From contig NZ_CABVPL010000033.1 of the NCBI RefSeq assembly GCF_902499045.1, positions 1 to 64,000 on the forward strand: a DNA stretch of 64,000 nucleotides, written 5' to 3'. The stretch comes from Burkholderia latens. Its GTDB lineage: Bacteria; Pseudomonadota; Gammaproteobacteria; Burkholderiales; Burkholderiaceae. Of the stretch, positions 36,652-45,802 are shown one piece after another. The position numbers and the translations under genes are program-made. Position 1 is the first letter of the stretch, and each line of letters starts with the position of its first letter. A model generated the notes under the pieces. The model ran no database searches. It saw only the letters and a list, made by a program, of their open reading frames with translations, and was not told the origin of the DNA.

Positions 36652-37374
36652 TCAGGCCTGAAGCGCCGTCACGCGTGCGCTGGCGAGCGCTTCGTCGAGC
36701 GACACTTGCCCTTCGAACACCCGCGATGCCGGCAGCGGCAGGTCTTCCTCGATCGCATGCGCGAACTGCACGCCAGTGTCGTCCGCGAGCCGCGCGCGTA
36801 GCGCGGCGATACGCGGAAACGCATCGCGCTCGAACACTGCGTGATAGTCGGCCCATCGCGCGATTCCCGCGAAATACGCATCGGCGAGCGTGCGCCGCGC
36901 GCCGAGCAGCCACGGGCCGCCGCCGCGCGCGAGCAGCGCTTCGAGATGGCGATGCGCTTTGAGCACCTTGCCGCGGCCGTATGCCTGCAGCGCATCCTTC
37001 TCCGCGCCTTCGGCGCCGTGCTCGTACACGTGCCAGAGCGCGCCGAACGCACTGAAGAACGTCGTGTTCAGCCACGCGAGCATCCGGTTCAGCTGGTCGA
37101 AATCCGCGCTGCCCTGCCGGAACGCGAGGCCGCTGTCGCGCGCATGCGCGCCGATATGACCGAGGATCGCGATGCTTTCGGTCAGCACGTCGCCGTTCGC
37201 GGTCACGAACGCGGGCGTCTCGGCGGCCGGATTCAGCACGACGAACGCGTCGCTCGTCACGAGGCCGGGCATCGTGATGCGTGACAGCCGGTACGGCTGC
37301 CCGGCCCATTCGAGCGCGACGATCGAGCCGAACGAGCAGCCGGCCGGAATGCCGTAGAGAAGGATCGGGGACAT
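36652..37374 (-). CDS. Glutathione S-transferase-family protein
   Basis: The 240-residue protein has a thioredoxin-like N-terminal domain (ILLYGIPAGCSFGSIVALEW; the cis-Pro region AETPAFVTANGDVLTESIAI with the Glu-Ser glutathione site near residues 66-67) and an all-helical C-terminal domain (GGPWLLGARRTLADAYFAGI, the GST N-capping region). A Cys-Ser pair (residues 14-15) lies near the active-site position, as in beta/omega-like GSTs. The substrate is unknown. It is divergent from the LysR gene at 37479 across a gap of about 105 bases, which may control it. Confidence 0.87.
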   Translation of the reverse strand: MSPILLYGIPAGCSFGSIVALEWAGQPYRLSRITMPGLVTSDAFVVLNPAAETPAFVTANGDVLTESIAILGHIGAHARDSGLAFRQGSADFDQLNRMLAWLNTTFFSAFGALWHVYEHGAEGAEKDALQAYGRGKVLKAHRHLEALLARGGGPWLLGARRTLADAYFAGIARWADYHAVFERDAFPRIAALRARLADDTGVQFAHAIEEDLPLPASRVFEGQVSLDEALASARVTALQA

Positions 37375-37478
37375 GGGGGCTTCGTTGAAGTTGATCGAGC
37401 GACCATGCTCCCACGGCGAACGATGGCGCGGTAGCCGCTAGAATTGAAACCCGTCGTTTCTCCTGGTGGACGCTGACA

Positions 37479-38387
37479 GTGAACTTGAATGATCTCTATC
37501 TCTTCGTGCAGGCGGTCGACGCGGGAAGCATGTCGGCGGCCGCGCGCCGGCTCGACCTGCCGAAATCGACGGTCAGCAAACGCGTGGCCGCGCTCGAGCA
37601 CACGCTCGGCGCGCGGCTCGTGCATCGGACCTCACGCAGCTTCCGGCTGACGCCCGTCGGCACCGAGTTCTTCGAGCATGCGCGCGCGGCGGTGATCGAG
37701 GCCGAAAGCGCACGCGACGCGGTGCTGCGTCAGGCTGCCGAACCGGCCGGCATCGTCCGGATCACGAGTTCGGTGCCGGTGGCGCAGCACATCCTCGCGC
37801 CGTGCCTGCCGGCGCTGGCGATCGCGCATCCGAAGCTGCTGCTGCAGATTCATGCGAGCGACCGGCTCGTCGACATTGCGCAGGAAGGCTTCGACATCGC
37901 GGTGCGCAGCCATTTCGCGCCGCTTCCCGATTCCACGCTCGTGCAACGGCCGCTGGCCGCGTCGCCGATCGTCGCCGTCGCGTCGCCGGCCTATCTCGCG
38001 CGTGCCGGCACGCCGGACGCGCCGGCCGACCTCGCGCAGCACGACGGGCTGCATCCGGGCCAGCAGGCGTGGCGGCTGCAGCGCGGTGGCGAAACCGTCG
38101 AAGTCGCGCCGCGCATCCGGTTCCAGGCCGACGAATCGACGCTGCTGCTGCAGGCCGCGACGGCCGGCCTCGGGATCGCGTGCCTGCCCGACTGGATCGC
38201 CGGCGCCGCGCTCGCGTCGGGCGCGCTCGTGCGCGTGCTGCCAGGCTGGCGGGCCGGCACCGTCACCACGACGCTCCTGATGCCGCACCGGCGCGGCCAG
38301 CTGCCCGGCGTGCGCGCTGCCGTCGCGTTTCTCGCGCAACACGTGGCGGCTCATCACGGCGCAAGCCCGGACGACGCGCGGACCTGA
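37479..38387 (+). CDS. LysR-family transcriptional regulator
   Basis: The 302-residue protein has an N-terminal helix-turn-helix (LNDLYLFVQAVDAGSMSAAA, ARRLDLPKSTVSKRVAALEH) and the LysR effector domain (VPVAQHILAPCLPALAIAHP from about residue 92). Translation starts at GTG (37479); no ATG gives the conserved N-terminus. It is divergent from the GST gene and followed, about 220 bases on, by the glucarate genes. It could control either; the GST gene is the more usual target by position. Confidence 0.9.
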   Translation: MNLNDLYLFVQAVDAGSMSAAARRLDLPKSTVSKRVAALEHTLGARLVHRTSRSFRLTPVGTEFFEHARAAVIEAESARDAVLRQAAEPAGIVRITSSVPVAQHILAPCLPALAIAHPKLLLQIHASDRLVDIAQEGFDIAVRSHFAPLPDSTLVQRPLAASPIVAVASPAYLARAGTPDAPADLAQHDGLHPGQQAWRLQRGGETVEVAPRIRFQADESTLLLQAATAGLGIACLPDWIAGAALASGALVRVLPGWRAGTVTTTLLMPHRRGQLPGVRAAVAFLAQHVAAHHGASPDDART

Positions 38388-38605
38388 ACGAATCCGCCGG
38401 CGCTCGCCGCCCATCGATTCAAATCCTGAATCGATCAAGTCAGCAATTGGCATGAAGACGCAAGTTTCACCATGACAGAATGATCCGCGCGCCCCGCCAC
38501 CGTGCATCGGCGCCCCGGCCTCCGGCCCGCGACATCACCACAGAAGACGCACACACCGACGCGCAGCCGCACGACGGCACCTTCCGCCCTTCGGAGGAGA
38601 CAGTC

Positions 38606-39946
38606 ATGAATCCGCTTCACGCATTGCCGGCATCCGCGTCGGCAACGGCCCGGCGCACGCGCGTGCGCTGGCTCGTGCTGACCGTGCTGTTCGCGGTCAC
38701 GACGATCAACTACGCGGATCGCGCGGCGATCGCGATCGCCGGCCCGTCGCTTGCCCGTGCGATGCACCTGACGCACGTGCAGATGGGCTTCATCTTCTCG
38801 GCGTTCGGCTGGTCGTACGTGGTCGCGCAACTGCCGGGCGGCTGGCTGCTCGACCGCTTCGGGTCGCGCATCGTCTATGCGTTCAGCATCTTCTTCTGGT
38901 CTCTGTTCACGCTGCTGCAAGGCGGCATCGGCTTCTTCGGCGGGGCGGCCGCGTTCGCGCTGCTGTTCGCGCTGCGCTTTCTCGTCGGCGCGGCCGAGGC
39001 GCCGTCGTTCCCCGCCAACAGCCGGATCGTGTCCGCGTGGTTTCCGGCCGCGGAGCGCGGCACCGCGTCGGCGATCTTCAACGCCGCGCAGTACGCGGCG
39101 ACCGTCGTGTTCGCGCCGTTGATGGGCTGGCTCGTGCACGCGTTCGGCTGGCAATCAGTGTTCGCGGTGATGGGCGTGCTCGGCTTCGCGTTCGTGCTCG
39201 TGTGGAACCGGACGATGTACGACCCGAAGGTGCATCCGCGGATCAACCGTGCGGAACTCGACTACCTCGGCGAAGGCGGCGCGCTCGTCAACATCGATCA
39301 GGCGACGGGCGCGCGCGACGGCGGCCCGTCGCTGCGTCACGTGAAGGCGCTGCTGAGGAACCGGATGCTCGTCGGCGTGTACGTCGCGCAGTACTGCATC
39401 AACGCGCTCACGTACTTCTTCATCACGTGGTTTCCGGTCTATCTCGTGCAGGCGCGCGGGATGTCGATCCTCAACGCCGGGCTCGTCGCGTCGGTCCCGG
39501 CCGTGTGCGGCTTCCTCGGCGGGATCCTCGGCGGCATCGTGTCCGACGCGCTGCTCAAGCGGGGCCGGTCGCTGTCGGTCGCGCGCAAGGTGCCGATCGT
39601 GATCGGCATGCTGCTGTCGATGTCGATGATCGTCTGCAACTACACCGACTCGCACGTGGTCGTCGTCGTGTTCATGGCGCTGTCGTTCTTCGGCAAGGGG
39701 CTCGGCGCACTCGGCTGGGCCGTCAACGCCGACACCGCGCCGCGCCAGATCGCCGGGCTCAGCGGCGCGCTGCTCAACACGTGCGGCAATCTTTCCAGCA
39801 TCACGACGCCGATCGCGATCGGCTATATCGTCGACCGCAGCGGCTCGTTCAACGGCGCGCTGGTGTACGTCGTCGCGCACGCGCTCGTCGCCGTGGTCTG
39901 CTATCTGTTCGTCGTCGGCGAGATTCGCCGCGTCGAACTGAACTGA
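38606..39946 (+). CDS. gudP: MFS glucarate/galactarate transporter, GudP type
   Basis: The 446-residue inner-membrane symporter has about 12 helices and belongs to the anion:cation symporter (ACS) family. Visible family segments are TTINYADRAAIAIAGPSL (helix 1), WSYVVAQLPGGWLLDRFGSR (motif A region), and LRFLVGAAEAPSFPANSRIV (helix 4). It would take up D-glucarate or galactarate. GGAGGAG lies 6 bases before the ATG at 38606. gudD follows after 63 bases, so the two form one catabolic unit. Confidence 0.88.
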   Translation: MNPLHALPASASATARRTRVRWLVLTVLFAVTTINYADRAAIAIAGPSLARAMHLTHVQMGFIFSAFGWSYVVAQLPGGWLLDRFGSRIVYAFSIFFWSLFTLLQGGIGFFGGAAAFALLFALRFLVGAAEAPSFPANSRIVSAWFPAAERGTASAIFNAAQYAATVVFAPLMGWLVHAFGWQSVFAVMGVLGFAFVLVWNRTMYDPKVHPRINRAELDYLGEGGALVNIDQATGARDGGPSLRHVKALLRNRMLVGVYVAQYCINALTYFFITWFPVYLVQARGMSILNAGLVASVPAVCGFLGGILGGIVSDALLKRGRSLSVARKVPIVIGMLLSMSMIVCNYTDSHVVVVVFMALSFFGKGLGALGWAVNADTAPRQIAGLSGALLNTCGNLSSITTPIAIGYIVDRSGSFNGALVYVVAHALVAVVCYLFVVGEIRRVELN

Positions 39947-40009
39947 ACGGCGCGGGCCGCGCCGGCGCGTCCGGCCGCCCGCCCCTCACCGGAACCAGGA
40001 GCGAAACCG

Positions 40010-41410
40010 ATGTCCGAATCCCGCCGCGCCGGCACGCCGCGCGTCACGCGCATGCAGGTGATCCCCGTCGCCGGCCGCGACAGCATGCTGCTGAACCTGT
40101 GCGGCGCGCACGCGCCGTATTTCACGCGCAACCTCGTGATCCTCGACGACGACAGCGGCCACACGGGCGTCGGCGAAGTGCCCGGCGGCGAAGGCATCCG
40201 CCAGGCGCTCGAACGAATGACCGGCCTCGTCGTCGGCCAGTCGATCGGGCGTTACCAGGCGACGCTGAACGCGGTGCGCGCGGCGCTGTCCGGCGCGGGC
40301 GCCGGGCCCGGACGCACGATCCGCCACGAAGTGACGTCGGCCGGCGAGGCGGCCGTGCTGCGCCAGCCGCACGAGATCAACCTGCGGCTCGACAACGTGA
40401 TCACCGCGATCGAGGCCGCGCTGCTCGACCTGCTCGGCCAGCATCTCGACGTGCCGGTCGCGGCGCTGCTCGGCGAAGGCCAGCAGCGCGACGCGGTGCC
40501 GATGCTCGCGTATCTGTTCTACATCGGCGAGCGCCGCCGCACCGACCTGCCGTATCGCGACGAGACGCAGGCGGCCGATCCGTGGTTCCGGCTGCGCAAC
40601 GAGGCGGCGCTCACGCCGGCCGCGATCGCGCGGCAGGCCGAGGCCGCGGTCGAACGCTACGGCTTCGCCGATTTCAAGCTGAAGGGTGGCGTGATGGCCG
40701 GCGCGGAAGAAATGGAAGCGATCGCGGCGATCAAGGCGCGCTTTCCGGACGCCCGCGCGACGCTCGACCCGAACGGCGCGTGGTCGCTCGACGAAGCGAT
40801 CGCGCTGTGCCGCGGGCAGGGGCACCTGCTCGCGTATGCGGAGGATCCGTGCGGGCCCGAAGCCGGCTACTCGGGCCGCGAGGTGATGGCCGAATTCCGG
40901 CGCGCGACCGGCATTCCGACCGCGACGAACATGATCGCGACCGACTGGCGGCAGATGGATCACGCGGTGCGGCTGCAGGCCGTCGACATTCCGCTCGCCG
41001 ACCCTCACTTCTGGACGATGCAGGGCTCGGTGCGGCTCGCGCAGCTGTGCCGCGACTGGGGACTCACGTGGGGCTCGCATTCGAACAACCACTTCGACGT
41101 GTCGCTCGCGATGTTCACGCATGCGGCGGCGGCCGCGCCGGGCACGATCACCGCGATCGACACGCACTGGATCTGGCAGGAAGGCGACGCGCGGCTCACG
41201 CACGAGCCGCTCGAGATCCTCGGCGGGCAGGTCGCGGTGCCGGAACGGCCGGGGCTCGGGATCGAGCTCGACATCGCGCAGGTGGAGGCCGCACACGCGC
41301 TGTATCGGGAAGTCGGCGGCACGGCGCGCGACGATGCGATGGCGATGCGGTATCTGGTGCCGGGGTGGACGTACGATCCGAAGCGGCCGAGCTTCGGGCG
41401 TCGCCAATAA
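40010..41410 (+). CDS. gudD: Glucarate dehydratase
   Basis: The 466-residue enolase-superfamily enzyme dehydrates D-glucarate (and L-idarate) to 5-keto-4-deoxyglucarate. Residues in the family positions are present: the Lys pair in [11 protein letters not shown] (about 222-226), Mg ligands in ATLDPNGAW (about 253), EDPCG (about 278) and TNMIATD (about 305), and the catalytic His in SNNHFDVSL (about 360). GGAGCGAAACCG precedes the ATG. The gene is full length for the family and cotranscribed with the transporter. A 5-keto-4-deoxyglucarate aldolase is not in the window. Confidence 0.93.
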   Translation: MSESRRAGTPRVTRMQVIPVAGRDSMLLNLCGAHAPYFTRNLVILDDDSGHTGVGEVPGGEGIRQALERMTGLVVGQSIGRYQATLNAVRAALSGAGAGPGRTIRHEVTSAGEAAVLRQPHEINLRLDNVITAIEAALLDLLGQHLDVPVAALLGEGQQRDAVPMLAYLFYIGERRRTDLPYRDETQAADPWFRLRNEAALTPAAIARQAEAAVERYGFADFKLKGGVMAGAEEMEAIAAIKARFPDARATLDPNGAWSLDEAIALCRGQGHLLAYAEDPCGPEAGYSGREVMAEFRRATGIPTATNMIATDWRQMDHAVRLQAVDIPLADPHFWTMQGSVRLAQLCRDWGLTWGSHSNNHFDVSLAMFTHAAAAAPGTITAIDTHWIWQEGDARLTHEPLEILGGQVAVPERPGLGIELDIAQVEAAHALYREVGGTARDDAMAMRYLVPGWTYDPKRPSFGRRQ

Positions 41411-41456
41411 GCTCGCGTTCGCACCGCGACGGCTGTCGTCCGCGCGGCGGATCGCG

Positions 41457-42449
41457 TTATTGCGTGCACGCGGCCGGCAACGCAGCGGCGGTCCGCGCGA
41501 TGGTGCGCGCGATCCGGTCCGCATGCGCGAGCCCGGGATCGAGCGCTGGATCGTAGATCGTGAAGTCGATCCCTGCTACGCGGCCCGACGCGACGAGCGG
41601 CCCCAGCAATGCGTCGAGCCCGGCGAAATCGAGCCCCGGCGAGCCCGGCGAATCCACGGCCGGGAGCGCCGACTGATCGAGCACGTCGAGATCGACGTGC
41701 AACCACACGCGCCGAAGCGCGCGCATGCGCAGCCAGCCGACGAGTTCGCCGGCAACGGCGGCAGGCCCGCGCGCCAGCAGTTGCTGGATCGTCGTACGCG
41801 TGATCGCGGTCCGTACGATATCGCCGTACGCCGCCTCGAACGCGGCTGTGCCGGCGTCGCGCTCGCCGATCTGGCAGGCGTCGCGATCGTCGACGAGCGG
41901 GCCGTCCAGATCCGGCCAGCGCGTCAGCAGCGGCTCTCCGCGGCCGGTGGCCAGCGCGAGGTCCATCCCCGCCGCGGAGCCGAGCCGCGTGGACGTGTCG
42001 TAGTTGCCCGGATGGAAGAAGTCGCTGTGTCCGTCGACATGAATGAGTCCGCTGCCGCCGGCCCGCCGGTTTCCCAGCAGGCAGCCGAGCAGAATGCTGC
42101 AATCGCCGCCGAGCACGATCGGAAACGCGCGCCGCTCGAGCGCGCCGGCGACGTGCGACGCGAGTTCGAGCGAGAACGCGCGGATCGACGCGCCGTTGCG
42201 GATGCGCGTGCCCGGTTGCGGCTCGAACGCATAGCGCGGATGTGCGAGCCACGAAACGCGCGCGCCGAGACGGGCGGCGAGCCCGGTCGCAAGCAGCGTT
42301 TCCGGGCCGCGCCACGTGTCGGGCTCGCGGCCGGCGCCGTTCGGCTTGAGGCCGAGGCTGCTCGGCGCGGCAATGAGCTCGACGGGTCGCGCAACCCTCG
42401 CTGACGAATCGTTGGCCTGCCGATCGGCTGAAGCGGATGTCGCCGTCAT
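41457..42449 (-). CDS. Arginase/agmatinase-family (ureohydrolase) protein
   Basis: The 330-residue protein has the binuclear-metal ureohydrolase motifs: GGDCSI (about residue 115), HVDGHSDF (about 138), and DLDVLD (about 256). The usual GGDH is GGDC here, so one metal-ligand His position is Cys, and the second motif is DGHSD instead of DAHxD. Known ureohydrolases split C-N bonds in guanidino compounds; the substrate here may differ. GAGGAGAAGTC precedes the ATG at 42449, favouring it over the one at 42476. It is divergent from the CGNR gene. Confidence 0.82.
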   Translation of the reverse strand: MTATSASADRQANDSSARVARPVELIAAPSSLGLKPNGAGREPDTWRGPETLLATGLAARLGARVSWLAHPRYAFEPQPGTRIRNGASIRAFSLELASHVAGALERRAFPIVLGGDCSILLGCLLGNRRAGGSGLIHVDGHSDFFHPGNYDTSTRLGSAAGMDLALATGRGEPLLTRWPDLDGPLVDDRDACQIGERDAGTAAFEAAYGDIVRTAITRTTIQQLLARGPAAVAGELVGWLRMRALRRVWLHVDLDVLDQSALPAVDSPGSPGLDFAGLDALLGPLVASGRVAGIDFTIYDPALDPGLAHADRIARTIARTAAALPAACTQ

Positions 42450-42528
42450 GACTTCTCCTCGCGCAATCGCGGTCATCGTGCGTGATAACCTGTCAAAAGG
42501 TCATCGAAGGTTAGCATCAATTTAACCC

Positions 42529-43200
42529 ATGTCAAAGGTTTCACCGGTTATGGAAGCGCACACGTTCGAGGTGCGCGATTTCATCGGCGGTCACGCCGTT
42601 CTCGACTTCGTCAACACGGTGACCGGCCGCGACGAGACGCCGCGCGACTGGCTGCCCGATTACCCCGCGTATCTGGCGTGGCTGGCAGCGTCGGCGCGGC
42701 TCCCGGCTTCAGACCTGAAGCGGCTCGCGACGCGCGCGGCGCAAGCGCCGGCGGCAGCCGAGCGCGCGCTGCGCGATGCGAGGCGCCTGCGTGAAGCGTT
42801 GTTCGGTATCTTGGATGCGCTGGCGCACCGCGCATCGCCGGATGCAGCGGATCTCGCGACGCTGGAGCACGCGTGGCGGCGGGCCGTCAGCGGCCAGCGT
42901 TTGATCGCGACGGACGGGCGCGTGCAATTCGGCGACGCGCCGGATGCGCACGACGGCGCGAACCTGCAGATGCCCACCGACCAGATTGCGCTCGACGCCG
43001 TGAAGCTTCTGGAAGCGATACCGGTCGATCGGCTCCGGATGTGCGCGGGGCCCAATTGCGCATGGGTGTTCATCGACAGTTCGAAGACCGGGCGGCGCAA
43101 GTGGTGCGACATGGCAACCTGCGGCAACGTCGCGAAGGCGCGACGGCACTACCGCGCGACGAGGCACGGGCCCGCACGCGATCGCGACCGCGCCGACTAG
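42529..43200 (+). CDS. CGNR zinc-finger (ABATE-domain) protein, probable regulator
   Basis: The 223-residue protein has an N-terminal ABATE-like domain (FIGGHAVLDFVNTVTGRDET at about residues 18-37) and a C-terminal CGNR zinc finger: CAGPNCAWVFIDSS, then WCDMATCGNVAKARRHYRA, giving four cysteines. Members are thought to be stress-related transcription regulators. It is divergent from the arginase-family gene with only 79 bases between starts, so it may regulate that gene. The ATG at 42550 (MEAHTF) is an alternative start. Confidence 0.88.
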   Translation: MSKVSPVMEAHTFEVRDFIGGHAVLDFVNTVTGRDETPRDWLPDYPAYLAWLAASARLPASDLKRLATRAAQAPAAAERALRDARRLREALFGILDALAHRASPDAADLATLEHAWRRAVSGQRLIATDGRVQFGDAPDAHDGANLQMPTDQIALDAVKLLEAIPVDRLRMCAGPNCAWVFIDSSKTGRRKWCDMATCGNVAKARRHYRATRHGPARDRDRAD

Positions 43201-43263
43201 CCGCAGGCCGGGTTCAAGGTTAGTGCGCGAACCGCCGGCGTCGCGTGCGACATGCCGGAAAGC

Positions 43264-43292
43264 AAAAAGGGCCCGGTCTTGCGACCGAGCCC
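43264..43292 (-). terminator. Terminator downstream of tRNA-Ala
   Basis: On the minus strand GGGCTCGGTC, loop GCAA, GACCGGGCCC and TTTTT follow the tRNA 3' end by 12 bases. The stem has one mismatch. Confidence 0.85.
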
Positions 43293-43304
43293 TTCGGATT
43301 CCGT

Positions 43305-43380
<76 letters not shown>

Positions 43381-43444
43381 AACAGTCGTCCATCATACAC
43401 AGGCATTTCCGCGCTTGGCAATAGGGGTTGCGCACCCCGGCGCG

Positions 43445-43804
43445 TCACTTCGACGGCGCGCCGGCCAGCACCCATTCGACCACGGCACGCAGATCGGCGT
43501 CGCTCATCCGCGGGTGCGCGGGCATCGGAATCGCGCCCCACACGCCCGAGCCGCCGTCCTTCACCTTCTTCGACAGCTTCGCGACGGCCTGCGGATCGGA
43601 CTTGTAGCGGGCCGCGATGTCCTTGAACGACGGGCCGACGAGCTTGCGGTCCACCGCGTGGCAGCCCATGCACGCGTTGCCGCGCGCGACCTTCAGGCCG
43701 TCGCCGACGTCCGCGTGCGCGGACCCGAGCGCACCGGCCGCCAGCACGACGGCCGCGGCGCCCTGCATGATCCGTTGCGCGATCCTGATTTGCGTCGGCT
43801 TCAT
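43445..43804 (-). CDS. Small periplasmic class I cytochrome c
   Basis: The 119-residue protein has a signal peptide (MQGAAAVVLAAGALGSAHA, cleavage near residue 31) and one haem site, CMGCH (about residues 44-48), with an axial Met in IPMPAHP (about 92). It is the size of cytochrome c8/c551-type electron carriers. The ATG overlaps the stop of the BON lipoprotein gene (shared TGA/ATG bases), so the two are translationally coupled. It would shuttle electrons in the periplasm; the partner oxidase is unknown. Confidence 0.9.
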   Translation of the reverse strand: MKPTQIRIAQRIMQGAAAVVLAAGALGSAHADVGDGLKVARGNACMGCHAVDRKLVGPSFKDIAARYKSDPQAVAKLSKKVKDGGSGVWGAIPMPAHPRMSDADLRAVVEWVLAGAPSK

Positions 43805-44598
43805 TGCGGCGTCGCCTTCGGATTGCCGGGGTGCACGCTCGACGAATTCGAGATCGGCGCGGGCGGTTGCAGCGGCGTCGACTGGACCGACGCATCCGGC
43901 ACCGCGCCGACCGTCGCGGCATCCGCCGGCGCGGCCGCGGGCTGCGCACCGGACGCGCTGCCCGGCGAGGCGGCCTGCAACGCCTGTGCGTCCTGCGGCC
44001 GGATGTACTGGAACACCTTCACGACCTTCTCGACGCCCGGCACCTGGCTCGCGGCATCCGCGCCGCGATTGCCTTCGTCGACGGTCACGAGGCCCATCAG
44101 GTAGATGTTGCCGCGCTCGCTGACGACCTTGTAGTAGTTCGCCGAAAGCCCCTTCGTCGCGATGAACTCGGACTTCACGCGCCCTTCGAGGTACGAGTCG
44201 TTCGCGCGCGACGACAGCGACGACGCCGGCTCGACCGACAGCTCGTTGACGATGCCGTTCACGTTGTTGATGCCGCGCACGATTTCCTCGGCACGCTGCT
44301 TCGACGCGTCGTTCGGCACTTCGCCCGTCAGCAGCACGCGGCGGTTGAACACGGTCACGTTCACGTGCGACTGGTCCGGCAGCCCGTTGTTGATCTGCGT
44401 GAGCGCCTTCACCTGGATCTCGCGATCTTCGGTCTGCGCGCCGAGCGTGCGGCGATCGGTCGCGATCAGCGCGCCGCCGCCGGCCGCCGCACCGAGCACG
44501 CCGAGCACGCAGCCCTGCAGCGACATCGCGAGGCCCGCCATCAGCGCGGCGAGCAACGTGGTTCTGACGAGCGTCTGTTTGACGCGGCTTTGATTCAT
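43801..44598 (-). CDS. BON-domain lipoprotein (DolP/YraP-like)
   Basis: The 265-residue product has a lipoprotein signal (LLAALMAGLAMSLQGC, Cys near residue 29) and two BON domains: about residues 60-125 (VKALTQINNGLPDQSHVNVT... GEVPNDASKQRAEEIVRGI) and 135-205 (VKSEFIATKGLSANYYKV... VPGVEKVVKVFQYI). E. coli DolP supports outer-membrane integrity and division at anionic phospholipids. A Pro/Ala-rich tail of about 60 residues is extra compared with DolP. GGAGAGCC precedes the ATG at 44598. It follows the SIS gene by 17 bases, as in the yraN-diaA-dolP cluster. Confidence 0.9.
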   Translation of the reverse strand: MNQSRVKQTLVRTTLLAALMAGLAMSLQGCVLGVLGAAAGGGALIATDRRTLGAQTEDREIQVKALTQINNGLPDQSHVNVTVFNRRVLLTGEVPNDASKQRAEEIVRGINNVNGIVNELSVEPASSLSSRANDSYLEGRVKSEFIATKGLSANYYKVVSERGNIYLMGLVTVDEGNRGADAASQVPGVEKVVKVFQYIRPQDAQALQAASPGSASGAQPAAAPADAATVGAVPDASVQSTPLQPPAPISNSSSVHPGNPKATPQ

Positions 44599-44615
44599 CG
44601 ACGGCTCTCCTTCGT

Positions 44616-45200
44616 TCAATCCTCACCCAGCAGCATCGCATCGATGCCGTCGCACAGGCAGTGGATGGTCAGCAGATGGACTTCGTGGACGCGCGCCGCG
44701 CGAGAGGCGGGCACGCTGATCGGAATATCGGTGTCGGACAACGCGGCCGCGACCGCGTGGCCATCGCCGCCCGTCAGCGCGACGACGGTCATCTCGCGCT
44801 CGTGCGCTTCGCCGATCGCGGCCAGCACGCGCGGCGACGCGCCGCTCGCATCGAGCACCAGCAGGATGTCGCCGGTCTGCCCGAGCACGCGCACCTGCTG
44901 CGCGAACAGCTGATCGGCGGCCGTCGCTCCGGCGAGGCCGCCCTGCGACGCATCGGTGGCCAGCGCGATCGCCGGCAGGCCCGGACGCTCGCGCTCGAAG
45001 CCGCCGACGAGCGACACGGCGAGGTAGTGCGCGGCGGCGGCCGACGGGCCGTCGCCGCACGCGACGATCTTGTTGCCGTTCGCCAGCGCGGCGAACATCG
45101 CATCGACCGCGGCTGCGATCGGCAGCGACAGCGCGTCGGCCGCTTCGGCATGAAGCGCGGCGGTGTCGCGGAAATGTTGCTGAATACGTTCGACTGACAT
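44616..45200 (-). CDS. SIS-domain protein, DiaA/phosphoheptose isomerase-like
   Basis: The 194-residue protein has a SIS fold: a helical start (MSVERIQQHFRDTAALHAEA), then NGNKIVACGDGPSAAAAHYL where the sugar-phosphate-binding loop of GmhA would lie, and LVLDASGASPRVLAAI. GmhA's catalytic residues are not all obvious, and the neighbours match the E. coli yraN-diaA(yraO)-yraP order. A DiaA-type role, binding DnaA to help replication start, is therefore the better guess. AGGAATCG precedes the ATG at 45200. Confidence 0.85.
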   Translation of the reverse strand: MSVERIQQHFRDTAALHAEAADALSLPIAAAVDAMFAALANGNKIVACGDGPSAAAAHYLAVSLVGGFERERPGLPAIALATDASQGGLAGATAADQLFAQQVRVLGQTGDILLVLDASGASPRVLAAIGEAHEREMTVVALTGGDGHAVAAALSDTDIPISVPASRAARVHEVHLLTIHCLCDGIDAMLLGED

Positions 45201-45327
45201 CGATTCCTGGTGAACTGGGCGCGTGGGCACCCCGCGCGCAACGTCATGAGTGCGGCGAGTTTACCGCACTCCGGCGCGCTCTCCGGGGGTATGGCAAGAA
45301 CTCTTTACATCTCGTCACAGCTCGCGG

Positions 45328-45756
45328 CTACGCGTCGTCGGCACGAAATGCATCGCGCAGCCATTCGAGCCGGCCGGCCTCGAACGCGACGACGTCGAAA
45401 CGGCACGCGGCACCCGCACCGTGCCGCACCCAGAAATGGAGCGCGGCCGCAACCACGCGCCGGCGCTTGCGCCAGCCGACGCTCGCGGCCGCGCCGCCGT
45501 GCCGCGTGCTGCGGCGTGCGCGCACCTCGACGAATACGAGCGTGCCGTCGGGCGCGCGCATCACGAGATCGAGCTCGCCGCCGCGCACCGTGACGTTCGC
45601 CGCGACGAACGCGAGGCCGCGGCGCTCGAGGAATTGCCGCGCGCGCTGTTCGAACGTCGCGCCTACCGCTCTGGATCGCACCGTGCCGGAAAAATTGCCG
45701 CCGCCGCGCGGCAAACCGCCCCCGCCATCCGGCCCGCGCGCCGCCGCGTGGCACAA
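45328..45756 (-). CDS. yraN: YraN/UPF0102-family nuclease-like protein
   Basis: The protein of about 142 residues has the restriction-endonuclease-like UPF0102 core: [20 protein letters not shown], then [20 protein letters not shown] with the Asp...Glu-x-Val pattern of PD-(D/E)xK nucleases. No function is proven. A TTG at 45756 with AAGGA 6 bases upstream gives a start matching homologues in related species as I recall them. An ATG at 45804 would add 16 residues and overlap the rsmI start codon. It heads the yraN-SIS-BON-cytochrome series. Confidence 0.87.
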   Translation of the reverse strand: MCHAAARGPDGGGGLPRGGGNFSGTVRSRAVGATFEQRARQFLERRGLAFVAANVTVRGGELDLVMRAPDGTLVFVEVRARRSTRHGGAAASVGWRKRRRVVAAALHFWVRHGAGAACRFDVVAFEAGRLEWLRDAFRADDA

Positions 45757-45802
45757 TGCCGTCCTTGTTCCGCTTGCGCCGCCCCTGCGCGCATTGCCTG
45801 CC

